The notes under the pieces were generated by a model. The model was not told the DNA's origin. It saw only the letters and a list, made by a program, of their open reading frames with translations, and did not search any database. Positions 8,974-16,727 of a DNA stretch of 64,000 nucleotides are shown here, in pieces (position 1 is the first letter of the stretch; each line of letters starts with the position of its first letter). The stretch lies in contig DAOTCE010000024.1 of the NCBI GenBank assembly GCA_035452965.1, forward strand, positions 1-64,000, read 5' to 3'. A program made the translations under genes and the position numbers. Source of the stretch: Candidatus Paceibacterota bacterium (GTDB lineage: Bacteria; Verrucomicrobiota; Verrucomicrobiia; Limisphaerales; UBA8199).

Positions 8974-9435
8974 TCAAGTCGTGAAGCTGACCACCTTGGG
9001 GTGGACGAGCCGCTCGAAGTCGCTGTAGGCCAGTTTGATGACTTCCGTGTGCGACCCGGCGTTGAAGGCGATCTCCGCATTCGCCGCCAGAGCGGCCGCG
9101 ACGAACACCTCCATCCCGTAGAGATTCCCGAACGGCGGCATCGCCCCAATCTCGCAATCGGGGAACCTCTTCTTGAATTCGTCTTCCGGCACCAATTTGA
9201 CCTGGTCGGCCCCGGTGACTTCCCGCAGGTCCTGTAAGACGACCTTGCGGTTGGCGGGCAAAACCGCCATCGCTGTCTCGCCGTCGAGTTGCACAATCAC
9301 CGTCTTGGCAAGTTCCTTGCCGGGAATGTGCGCCGAGGCGGCCACCTCTTGTGCCGTGTAGGCGGTCGAGTGAATGATGCAGACGTACTTGATCTTTTCG
9401 TCGTTGAGAAACTGTTTCAATGTCTTGACTGGCAT
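8974..9435 (-). CDS. ybaK: YbaK/ProX-type aminoacyl-tRNA deacylase
   Basis: A 153-residue protein spanning a single YbaK/prolyl-tRNA editing domain. Matching features are STAYTAQEVAASAHIPGKEL, KTVIVQLDGE, the AVLPANRKVVL strand and the GAMPPFGNLYG loop that forms the editing pocket. Family members hydrolyse mischarged aminoacyl-tRNAs such as Cys- or Ala-tRNA(Pro) in trans. The start is supported by a strong GGAAGGAG sequence at 9442-9449, with 6 nt to the ATG. An HMA-domain gene follows 23 bp downstream. The exact tRNA substrate cannot be assigned. Confidence 0.88.
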   Translation of the reverse strand: MPVKTLKQFLNDEKIKYVCIIHSTAYTAQEVAASAHIPGKELAKTVIVQLDGETAMAVLPANRKVVLQDLREVTGADQVKLVPEDEFKKRFPDCEIGAMPPFGNLYGMEVFVAAALAANAEIAFNAGSHTEVIKLAYSDFERLVHPKVVSFTT

Positions 9436-9522
9436 AGTGTTCTCCTTCCCATGTTACTATCTCAAGCTAAGCCATCCATCCGGATAATCAAGCGCCGGGC
9501 TGGCTGAATGTTCTGTGAGCGC

Positions 9523-11631
9523 CTACCGGGTCACCGTGGGGCGGGTGCCATCCGAGGGCAAGGTCAGCACATCCAGGGAGTTACCGTGGCGGATAATGAG
9601 TTGGTCCTCCCGGCGTGTCACGGCCAGGTCGGGTTTGCCCCGGCAAGGATAGAGAACGGTGACAAACTCCACGGCCTTGCCTTCCTGCCGGCAGACGAGC
9701 AGTTGGACCTTGCGGGAGCCGGTTTCAGCCGGGCACTGGCCGAGCAGCGGTGTCACCGGGCCGCTCCCGACCAGCCAGAATGACATGCCACTCCCACCTT
9801 CGGCCCACCGCCCAACGAGTACCCCAGACGGCGCCAGGCTCGTCAGTTTCTCGATCCAGGGAACGGCAGGGGTGACAAGATGGGACTGGCTGCTCCTCCC
9901 GTTCAGCGTCAGCTTGCCCTCGGAGTGCAGATACAGATCGAAGGTGTGCTCCGTGTCGCTCTTCAGTTGATCGGCGACCACGAAGTAATCGTCCCGGCGC
10001 ACCACGGTCCGCCGGTGAATCACGCCTGGATAGGCCTCCGCGGTTTCGGATTGAGCGGCCTCCAAATCAGGTTCGCCGAGCCAGAGCGTTGCGCGATTCT
10101 CCTTGGTCGGATTCTGGCTCTTGCCGTCCACGACAATCGTGTTATGGGCAAAGGTGGATTGGTACCATGGCAGGATGGAGGCGCCATAGCCCGGCGTGCC
10201 ATAATCCGCCAGCCACAGTTTTCCGTTGGCAAAGAGGGTGATGCCCATCTTGTCGCGTTGGCCGTGGCCAAGGAACGGGCCGTAGTCGAAGCTCAGCACA
10301 GCGCCATTGGTGGAACGCAGCATGCAGATGCCGAGCACCGGGAAGTTAACCGAGGTTGCCGGGGGCGGCGTGACCTTGGTGGGAACAGCGCCGCCAAAGA
10401 GGAAGGCGTACTGGCCGCCGCGCAGCGAATCGCGCGAGTCAGCATTCACCCTGCCCGCTGGAAAGACCCCGCGCCGGTAGCCGTTTGCCAGCACCCACGC
10501 AAAGCGGGGGTCCTGTGTGCGGTGATGCGCCAGCTCGTAGCAGTCTGCCGGCACGAACGACTGAAACCAGCCGTCGTTGATTGCCGCGAGGCGCAGATCA
10601 GGATAGGCATATTGCAACGGAGCCTCATACATCCGCAGCAGCGATTTGCCCGGCTTCGCCTCCCAGCGGTACAGGTCCATCCCGGCGTGCCACCCGGCTT
10701 CGGCGAAGGCCGCAAAGGCCAGCAGCGGGAAGTAGTGGTAGGTGTGGACGGACTCCGGCCAAAGGCCGTCATCGCCGAGCTGGTTGCGGATTTGTTCCTT
10801 GAAGCTGTCTGTTGCCCACTGGACCAGCGCTTGGTCCTCGATGGCGTAGCCGACGACGCCGACCGCCGACAGGTGCCACGAGCCCCAGTTGCCGCTGGTG
10901 CCGCAACGCTGCAAACCCTGCGCGACCGTGCGCAGGAAGTCCGCAATAGTTGCGCGCTGCTCGGGTGACAAATCGCTGTGGACCAGGTCGTAGGCCTGCG
11001 CCAGCGGAATGACCCACATTGCCTCGTCCAGGGACTGATAAATCATCCCGCCGCTGGTAACAGTCGTATGCGGCCCCGGATAGGCCGCAGCGTATTTCGA
11101 GAGAATTTCCCCCGCCTTCGCTGCGTAGTCCGGCCTGTGTTCGAGTGCGGCGACCAGGGCGAGGTCCAGCGCCGCCGGTGCAAGCCAGGTATGAACCATT
11201 CGGCGCAGGGCGCTTTCGTATTTCTCGCCGCTGCATTGCCTGCCGCATTTCGGACAGCGGTACGGCCCCGGCGCATAGCGCTGGTCTTTGGGCAACTCCA
11301 ACCGGTCTCCGTCCACGCAGAAGAAATGGTGGTAATGGCCGCCGCGGGCCGGAATTATGATCGGGCGTTCAGCCCAAAGACTGGCGTTGGCTCGCGCCCC
11401 GCGCCCGGAACTCATCACGGCCGGCCCGCGGTCAGCGCGGTACAAGGCGGTCTTCCAACCGGGCTTGGCAAGGTCACTGCGGAGAGTGGCCAACTCGGCC
11501 TGGTTGATCAGCACGAAGGGGCGGGTGGGGAAGGTGGGCGAGGCTGGGCTTTCGGACGCGAAGGCGGGCAAGTGAGCCGCACACAGCCAGAGGCTGGCGG
11601 CACCGGACCAGAGGAAGCGTCTTCGGTTCAA
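9523..11631 (-). CDS. heparinase II/III-like polysaccharide lyase, exported
   Basis: A 702-residue protein with an N-terminal Tat-like signal (NRRRFLWSG, then a hydrophobic stretch to AFA). An alpha-toroid domain follows (NWGSWHLSAVGVVGYA, WPESVHTYHYFPLL), then a C-terminal beta domain of the heparinase II/III type (GHGQRDKMGITLFANGKLWLADYG, AHNTIVVDGKSQ). Such enzymes cleave uronic-acid polysaccharides by beta-elimination; the His/Tyr set fits but the substrate is unknown. A CPKCGRQC motif near residue 125 suggests a small zinc site. The start is a TTG (11631) without an obvious ribosome binding site, overlapping the stop of a possible 58-codon reading frame, so translation may be coupled. 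Confidence 0.85.
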   Translation of the reverse strand: MNRRRFLWSGAASLWLCAAHLPAFASESPASPTFPTRPFVLINQAELATLRSDLAKPGWKTALYRADRGPAVMSSGRGARANASLWAERPIIIPARGGHYHHFFCVDGDRLELPKDQRYAPGPYRCPKCGRQCSGEKYESALRRMVHTWLAPAALDLALVAALEHRPDYAAKAGEILSKYAAAYPGPHTTVTSGGMIYQSLDEAMWVIPLAQAYDLVHSDLSPEQRATIADFLRTVAQGLQRCGTSGNWGSWHLSAVGVVGYAIEDQALVQWATDSFKEQIRNQLGDDGLWPESVHTYHYFPLLAFAAFAEAGWHAGMDLYRWEAKPGKSLLRMYEAPLQYAYPDLRLAAINDGWFQSFVPADCYELAHHRTQDPRFAWVLANGYRRGVFPAGRVNADSRDSLRGGQYAFLFGGAVPTKVTPPPATSVNFPVLGICMLRSTNGAVLSFDYGPFLGHGQRDKMGITLFANGKLWLADYGTPGYGASILPWYQSTFAHNTIVVDGKSQNPTKENRATLWLGEPDLEAAQSETAEAYPGVIHRRTVVRRDDYFVVADQLKSDTEHTFDLYLHSEGKLTLNGRSSQSHLVTPAVPWIEKLTSLAPSGVLVGRWAEGGSGMSFWLVGSGPVTPLLGQCPAETGSRKVQLLVCRQEGKAVEFVTVLYPCRGKPDLAVTRREDQLIIRHGNSLDVLTLPSDGTRPTVTR

Positions 11632-11804
11632 GGGGCGACAGTCGGGGTGCCACTACTGTCACAATGACCTAAGATGACGTAAGAGGCCGCTGGCGGCAGC
11701 GGTAAGTAGTCTCCACGGAGCACCGGAGACTCCCTGTCATCAGCCATCCGCAGAATGAAGGGGACGTTGCTCCCCGCAGCAGGCGCAATCTGCACTTCGG
11801 TCAT
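11628..11804 (-). CDS. possible 58-codon leader ORF coupled to the lyase
   Basis: A short frame (MTEVQIAPAAG to GTPTVAP) has a GGGAGG sequence about 8 nt before its ATG, and its TGA overlaps the TTG start of the lyase as TTGA. This is the geometry of translational coupling. I recognise no family, and the composition is only moderately gene-like, so it may be a leader peptide or chance. Confidence 0.28.
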   Translation of the reverse strand: MTEVQIAPAAGSNVPFILRMADDRESPVLRGDYLPLPPAASYVILGHCDSSGTPTVAP

Positions 11805-12194
11805 AGGAGCATCCTCCCCCACTCCTGATGGGCAAGCAAGCAGCATCGGGAGGGGGGCAAATTGTGAGAAGAAGTCCAACCCGACTGCCGCCCCAACGAG
11901 TGGCTCGGCCCATCTTCCAAGCCTCCTCAAGCACCCAACCGCGGTGATCAGACGGTGACAATCCGGTGAGACCCCGGTGTGGTTCCCATGGGGGTCGGCC
12001 CCCATGGGAACCACACCGGGGTATCGCAAGTGTCACAGCGTTGTCACACCGGCATTTCCGACCGTGGAAGCTGATTCAGGAACCCCGACTGTCTCAAAAA
12101 TGGACAGAACGCCGGTCTCTACCGGGACGACTCTGCAGCCGCAAGATAGGAAACCGCATTGACGCTTCGCGGTGCTGATCCGCCTGTAACACAG
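11632..12194. other. 563-bp intergenic region
   Basis: This gap lies between the lyase start and the end of the HExxH membrane protein gene. It holds the candidate 58-codon frame (11628-11804) and hairpin element copy 1 (11952-12052). Nothing else is recognisable; several short frames across the hairpin are artefacts of its palindrome. Confidence 0.6.
11952..12052 (+). repeat. dispersed hairpin element, copy 1
   Basis: The core at 11971-12022 is a perfect inverted repeat: two 24-bp arms (ACCCCGGTGTGGTTCCCATG followed by GGGG, and its exact complement) around a TCGG loop. The left flank (ACGGTGACAATCCGG) and right flank (TGTCACAGCGTTGTCACACC) match the other two copies with changes. The flanks themselves are partly complementary. 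It lies in a same-strand gap between the HExxH gene and the lyase. Confidence 0.9.
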
Positions 12195-12749
12195 CTAAGG
12201 TGGCGGAGGCCGCAGCCGATAGAATTGGCCACTCGCGGTCGCGGTGTTGGTTAGCACATGCCAGAGTACCCAGCCGCAGGTGGCGGCAATGCCGATCCAG
12301 GCAGCAATGGTCAGGACGGCGGCGATCCGAGTATCGTAGGGCAGCAGGTTCCAGCGGTGCAGAATCGTGTTCCAGTCATGTTCACCCCCGCCGACCAAAG
12401 GCAACTGCAGCGCCCGGGCGTCGGCGACGTAGCGGGCGATATTGAGCCAGTTCTCGAAGTACCAGACGGCGGCGGCGGCAACGCCGATGGTGTGGCCCTT
12501 GCGCCAAAACGCAACCGCCAGCACAACGGGAAAGGCCAGTTGGCCAAGAGTGCCCCCGTAGGGCTCAAGCCGTGAGCTGATCAAGCCGACGAGCGGGTGA
12601 CCGGCTTCGTGGAATAGCAGGTTGGCGTGGTCCAGGAGTAAGACGAAGCCGGGTTCAGAGCGAAAGACGAGGAGCAGAAGCAGCCCTAAACCCACGCCAA
12701 AGCCTGCCAACCTGGCGGCGGTTACCGGTTCCCATTCGCGTTGTTCCAT
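12195..12749 (-). CDS. HExxH-containing integral membrane protein (M50-like)
   Basis: A 184-residue membrane protein with about four to five hydrophobic segments. FHEAGH (His47, Glu48, His51) at the membrane edge is a zinc metalloprotease HExxH signature, as in site-2-protease-like M50 peptidases. A second metal ligand is not certain: no NPDG-type motif is present, though GGGEHDWNTILHRW near residue 120 could supply acids or His. It could be a minimal M50B-like protease or a non-catalytic relative. It stands alone between the exported lyase and a sulfatase, all on the minus strand. Codon use is like its neighbours. The role is unknown. Confidence 0.65.
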   Translation of the reverse strand: MEQREWEPVTAARLAGFGVGLGLLLLLVFRSEPGFVLLLDHANLLFHEAGHPLVGLISSRLEPYGGTLGQLAFPVVLAVAFWRKGHTIGVAAAAVWYFENWLNIARYVADARALQLPLVGGGEHDWNTILHRWNLLPYDTRIAAVLTIAAWIGIAATCGWVLWHVLTNTATASGQFYRLRPPPP

Positions 12750-12855
12750 GCTGTGATGACAGCAGGACGTTCGCCAAATCCGGCCGCGCAGGGGTCTGGG
12801 TGGCCTGTCGGCTGGCCAAACAGAACCCGACCAGACTACCGACCGCAGGCCTGCC

Positions 12856-14346
12856 TTACGGCTTGAGCGGCTTTGGTTTGAGCCTCGCGCGATAGGTGTT
12901 CAGCAGCGGGTCCTGGGTGCGCTGCATCCACGAGAGCATATCCTTGCGCGCCTGGGCAACCTGCTCCTGGCACTTGGGGTCAGCAATCAAATTGTGCAGC
13001 CCGTCCGGGTCGGTGGCAAAATCGTAGAATTCCTCCGGCACGCGGTGCAGCAGCATCTCGACGCGGGCCGCGACGTCCTTCTGGTCCATGGCTGCCTGCT
13101 GCATGGCGTTGAAGGTCAGGCCGCCCATGGGCTCGGCGCGGTACTGGGTCGTGCCGTCGGACCATGCGTTGTAGATGTAGCCGCAATGCCGAGTCTGAAG
13201 GCAGCGCATGGGATAGGAGCGGCGACCGGAAGTGTCGTTGTAACAGGTGAACACCCGGTCGCGCCCGGGCTGGTCGAGCCCGAGGAGCAGCGGCAGGAAG
13301 GAACGGCCATCCATGTTGGCGGGGGCCGCCACGCCGGCGGCTTCGAGAATCGTGGGCATGAAGTCAATCCCGGAGATAAAGTGATCGCGGTCCACAGTGC
13401 TCGGCTTGACCTTGCCAGGCCAGCGAACGAGCCAGGGGGTGCGCGTGCTGGCCAGGTAGCAGTTGCTTTTGCCAAAGGGCATGGAGATGCCGTTATCGCT
13501 CAGGAACATCACGAGCGTGCTTTCCTCGAAGCCGGAGTCCTTGAGCGCGCGCAGGATTTCCCCGACCGTCTCATCGCAGCGGTGGGCGGAGGAGTAATAC
13601 TGCGCCATTTCCTTGCGCACGTTGGGCAGGTCAGGCAGGAAGCCGGGGACGACGACCTCCTCGGGCTTGTAGATGCGGGCGGGGGGAGGGTAAGTCGCTT
13701 GCGCTGCGATCCCGTCTTCATTCGCCTGGGCACCAGCCACCTTCTTGGCCTTCTTTTTCCTGGCCAACTTGCCCTGGCCCTGGGTGATTTCACCCTCGCT
13801 GCCGGCCCACGGGCGGTGCGGGTCCTGGGAATTGGCCATGAGGAAGTAAGGCTTGCCGGCATCTTTGGCCTTGGCGAAGAACTCCCTGGCCGAGCGATAA
13901 TAGAGGCTTGGGTCGCGGCCCTGGCCGAGTTCGCGCGCGTCATAGCTGTAATCCCAAGGAAATTTGGAGGGCGGGGCCAGGTGACTAACCTTAGCCATAA
14001 TGCCGAGTTGGTAGCCGGCGGCCTTGAGGGATTCCATGAGCGTGGGTACCTCGGACCGGACGGGGTAGAAGCCGGTGGCGCCGTTGCGATGGGGATATCG
14101 GCCAGTCATCAGGCACTCGCGGCTGGGCTGGCAGACGGCCACCGTGACGTGGGCGTTGACAAACCACACGCCCTGCTTCGCCAGGCGGTCGAGGTTGGGC
14201 GTGATGCCAGGCGTCAGACAACCGGCGAAGGCGGGCGTGTTGTAGCCCATGTCATCGGCGGTAATGAGCAAGACATTCAGCCGCAGTGTGGCGGCCAGGG
14301 CGGCGGTTTGGGACAAGGCGAGGAGGAGGGCCAGTCTAGCGTGCAT
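12856..14346 (-). CDS. sulfatase (formylglycine-dependent)
   Basis: A 496-residue exported arylsulfatase-family enzyme. Residues 1-19 are a signal peptide. LITADDMG supplies the metal-binding Asp pair (31, 32). CQPSR at 72-76 is the C-x-P-S-R signature in which Cys72 is converted to formylglycine by an FGE-type enzyme. Further S1-family motifs are GRYPHRNG, SQDPHRPW and MFLSDNGISMPFGK. A Lys-rich insertion near residue 200 is unusual but in frame. It would remove sulfate esters from glycans in the periplasm. A second, unrelated-length sulfatase lies 114 bp upstream on the same strand, and the heparinase-like lyase is downstream, which suggests sulfated polysaccharide use. Confidence 0.92.
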   Translation of the reverse strand: MHARLALLLALSQTAALAATLRLNVLLITADDMGYNTPAFAGCLTPGITPNLDRLAKQGVWFVNAHVTVAVCQPSRECLMTGRYPHRNGATGFYPVRSEVPTLMESLKAAGYQLGIMAKVSHLAPPSKFPWDYSYDARELGQGRDPSLYYRSAREFFAKAKDAGKPYFLMANSQDPHRPWAGSEGEITQGQGKLARKKKAKKVAGAQANEDGIAAQATYPPPARIYKPEEVVVPGFLPDLPNVRKEMAQYYSSAHRCDETVGEILRALKDSGFEESTLVMFLSDNGISMPFGKSNCYLASTRTPWLVRWPGKVKPSTVDRDHFISGIDFMPTILEAAGVAAPANMDGRSFLPLLLGLDQPGRDRVFTCYNDTSGRRSYPMRCLQTRHCGYIYNAWSDGTTQYRAEPMGGLTFNAMQQAAMDQKDVAARVEMLLHRVPEEFYDFATDPDGLHNLIADPKCQEQVAQARKDMLSWMQRTQDPLLNTYRARLKPKPLKP

Positions 14347-14373
14347 GGTGGCGGGAAGGAGGGTGGCGGGGTG

Positions 14374-14429
14374 GAAATCCGAAATCCGAGGACCGAAAAC
14401 CGAAGGAAGGCCGAAATCCGAAGACCGAA
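14374..14429. repeat. imperfect CCGAA-rich short repeats
   Basis: About 56 bp between the two sulfatase genes are made of repeated ATCCGAA, ACCGAA and GGCCGAA-type units (about seven CCGA cores). The pattern is purine-rich and irregular. It may be a simple-sequence spacer; no function is evident. Confidence 0.5.
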
Positions 14430-14460
14430 CTCAAGCGCGTGGAGAAGGGCACGGGTGTTG

Positions 14461-16413
14461 TCATCTCACAGGGCCGAACTTGGGATAAACGAGTGCTGGC
14501 TCGCGGCCTTCGAGCAGGGCGATGTTCTGTTCGAGATTGCGGCGCAGGTAGGCGGAAGGGCTGTTCCTGGCAGCATTCTCGGTGGCAGCGTAGAGCTTCT
14601 TCATGAGCGGCAGCAAAGGGCGTCCGGCTTCGCCCAAGCGGATGAGCACATTCGCTGCGTGTAGGACATAGAAGGTCTCGTTGGTACAAGTGATCCAGCG
14701 TTCGAGCACAGGCAATGCCGTTTCAACGTGGCCTAATTGGGCCAAGGCGTTGGCCGCCGCCGACTGGACCGCACCCGACGGATCCACCAGGCGCTTGCGC
14801 AAGGCGGCCTCGGCCGGTGCAGCCTGCTTGCGGAGCATGGCGCAGCCCAGCGCGCCCCACCAGCGGATGGCCTCGTTTGGATCATCCAAAGCCTCGGTGA
14901 GCCTGGGTAAATTGTCCGCCTTGCGTTCCGAGGCCAGGTTCGCAAGGTCCACCACCCGCTCGAAAGGCACGGCGCCTGGCTGGCGCGAGGCTTCGTAGCC
15001 TTCCAGCGGCGAGCCTTCGGGGATGAAACCGTTGTCCTTGATGGCCAGCACCCGGCGCTTCATTTCGGCACGCATTTTCTCCAAGGCCTCGCGATAGGCC
15101 GGGTCGTTGACCAGGTTGTGCACGTTGTCGGGGTCGGCGACCAGGTCATACAACTCTTCGGTCGGTTTCTCGCCCCAGAATTGCGCCGTAGCGGGTGTCA
15201 GGTGCCCAGTGGCGGCTTCCCGGGCCCAGGACTGGTAGCCACGCGCCTGGAACTGGTAGCTTAGCCGCTGCACATAAGGCAGTTCCGGCCGGTAGTTGTG
15301 GATGTAGAGGTAGCGGTGACTCATGAGCGAGCGCATCATGTCATAACGCTCGTCCATGCGGTCGCGTGTGCAGAAAACATACTCGTTTGGCGGACTCTTC
15401 GCCGCACCGGCAAAGGCGCGGCCCATCATGTAGTCCGGAATTTTCACTCCCGCCAGCGAGAGAACGGTTGGGGCAAAGTCCACGAAGCTCACAGGCTCTT
15501 TGATCCGGGAACCGGGTGCGGCTGGCGCCAGGTGCCGCCACTTGGGAGGAAAATAGACGATCAACGGCACATGAGTGCCGCTGCGCTGAAGGAAGCGCTT
15601 GCTGCGAGGGACCACGCCGCCGTTGTCCGCGTAGTAGAATACAATGGTGTTGTCGGCCAAACCGCTCTGCTCGAGGTCCCTAAGCTTGGCGCCGACTTGC
15701 GCATCCATCAGCGCGATGTGGTTGTAGTGGCGCGCCCAGTCGGCGCGAATTTCCGGCGTGTCCGGTTGATAGGGCGGAATGCGCACTTTTGCGGGGTCCG
15801 TGGGCGGGAAATCGAGGGTCTGTTCCTCGACGGGGAACAGGCAGCTTTCGTGGGTGACTTCGTGGTTGAACACGCTGAAGAACGGCTGCTTTGGATTGGA
15901 TCGGTTGCGCCAGTGCGCATTCCTGCTCGAGGCGTCCCACGCCTCCTTCATGTCGATGGGCGCGTTGTAATCAGTCTTGGCGTTGTTCGAGGTGTAATAG
16001 CCCGCTTTGCGCAGATGCGCCGGGAAGCCCCTGAGCCAGCCGGGAATCTTCCCCTTGGCTCGCATGTGCTCCGCTGGACCGCAGGTGGCGGCGTACATGC
16101 CGGTGATCAATGTAAACCGCGAAGGGGCACAAACTGGCTGCGCGAAGCAGCGCTCGAACAGGACTCCTTTGCTGGCCAGGCGGTCGAGCGTCGGGGTACG
16201 GGCCAGCGGATCACCGTAGCAACCAAGGAAGGGACCACTGTCTTCATTGACCAGCCACAGGATGTTGGGTCGGTCGCCGGCGTTTTGGGTTGGGGAAGCC
16301 GCAGCCCTGATCGGGAGCACTGCCAGGATTAACTGACCTGACAGGAGGGCGGTCATGACCGTCCTGGTGGCGAGCCAGCGGACAACGATTCTAAGCAAGG
16401 AGGATGTGTTCAT
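14461..16413 (-). CDS. sulfatase with C-terminal HEAT-like repeats
   Basis: A 650-residue exported protein. Residues 1-38 form an N-terminal signal. WLVNEDSG provides the metal Asp, and CAPSR at 95-99 the formylglycine Cys95; other matching motifs are ITGMYAATCGP, FYYADNGGVVPRSKRF and YDLVADPDNVHNL. After residue about 490 the chain continues with alpha-helical repeats (DNLPRLTEALDDPNEAIRWW, LRKRLVDPSGAVQSAAANAL, ETALPVLERW) of HEAT type, usually a protein-binding module. I choose the ATG at 16413; a start at 16485 is possible but adds an extra hydrophobic stretch. It would desulfate glycans in the periplasm. Upstream lies a GCCGGC-rich inverted repeat. Confidence 0.9.
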   Translation of the reverse strand: MNTSSLLRIVVRWLATRTVMTALLSGQLILAVLPIRAAASPTQNAGDRPNILWLVNEDSGPFLGCYGDPLARTPTLDRLASKGVLFERCFAQPVCAPSRFTLITGMYAATCGPAEHMRAKGKIPGWLRGFPAHLRKAGYYTSNNAKTDYNAPIDMKEAWDASSRNAHWRNRSNPKQPFFSVFNHEVTHESCLFPVEEQTLDFPPTDPAKVRIPPYQPDTPEIRADWARHYNHIALMDAQVGAKLRDLEQSGLADNTIVFYYADNGGVVPRSKRFLQRSGTHVPLIVYFPPKWRHLAPAAPGSRIKEPVSFVDFAPTVLSLAGVKIPDYMMGRAFAGAAKSPPNEYVFCTRDRMDERYDMMRSLMSHRYLYIHNYRPELPYVQRLSYQFQARGYQSWAREAATGHLTPATAQFWGEKPTEELYDLVADPDNVHNLVNDPAYREALEKMRAEMKRRVLAIKDNGFIPEGSPLEGYEASRQPGAVPFERVVDLANLASERKADNLPRLTEALDDPNEAIRWWGALGCAMLRKQAAPAEAALRKRLVDPSGAVQSAAANALAQLGHVETALPVLERWITCTNETFYVLHAANVLIRLGEAGRPLLPLMKKLYAATENAARNSPSAYLRRNLEQNIALLEGREPALVYPKFGPVR

Positions 16414-16523
16414 TATACGGCTATTCAGGACCAGCGACAGCAGCCATGCTGGTCCAGACAGGGCGCTTAGCCAAGCCCCGAGCATCGGCCTTCGATCCGG
16501 GACAGCGCGTTTGCAGGAAGCGA

Positions 16524-16589
16524 CGGAGCGCCGGCTTCAGCCGGCATATGCGCCCCGGGCAGCGCCAGCCGGCTAAAGCCGGCGCTCCG
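16524..16589. repeat. GCCGGC-rich inverted repeat
   Basis: CGGAGCGCCGGCTTCAGCCG at 16524 and its near-complement ending at 16589 form 22-bp arms with one mismatch around a 22-nt centre. Each arm also contains its own GCCGGCTTCAGCCGGC half-palindrome. Similar intergenic GCGCCGGCTT-type repeats are, to my knowledge, frequent in this kind of genome. It lies upstream of the second sulfatase and downstream of the PFOR operon, so it may also end that transcript. Confidence 0.7.
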
Positions 16590-16623
16590 ACTGCCCGTTA
16601 ATGCCTACGCGCTGGATCCGGGA

Positions 16624-16647
16624 GAAGTCGAGCTTGAACTCGACTTC
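16624..16647. terminator. hairpin downstream of the PFOR operon
   Basis: GAAGTCGAG-CTTGAA-CTCGACTTC is a perfect 9-bp stem with a 6-nt loop, 80 bp beyond the stop of the dihydroorotate-dehydrogenase-like gene. There is no T-run, so termination is only suggested by position. Confidence 0.35.
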
Positions 16648-16727
16648 GACAAGATACGCCGACTGGCGGCGACGGCACAGAGACCGGCGCTGTATCGAAC
16701 CGCTCGATCGGCGGTGGGGGCGATCCT

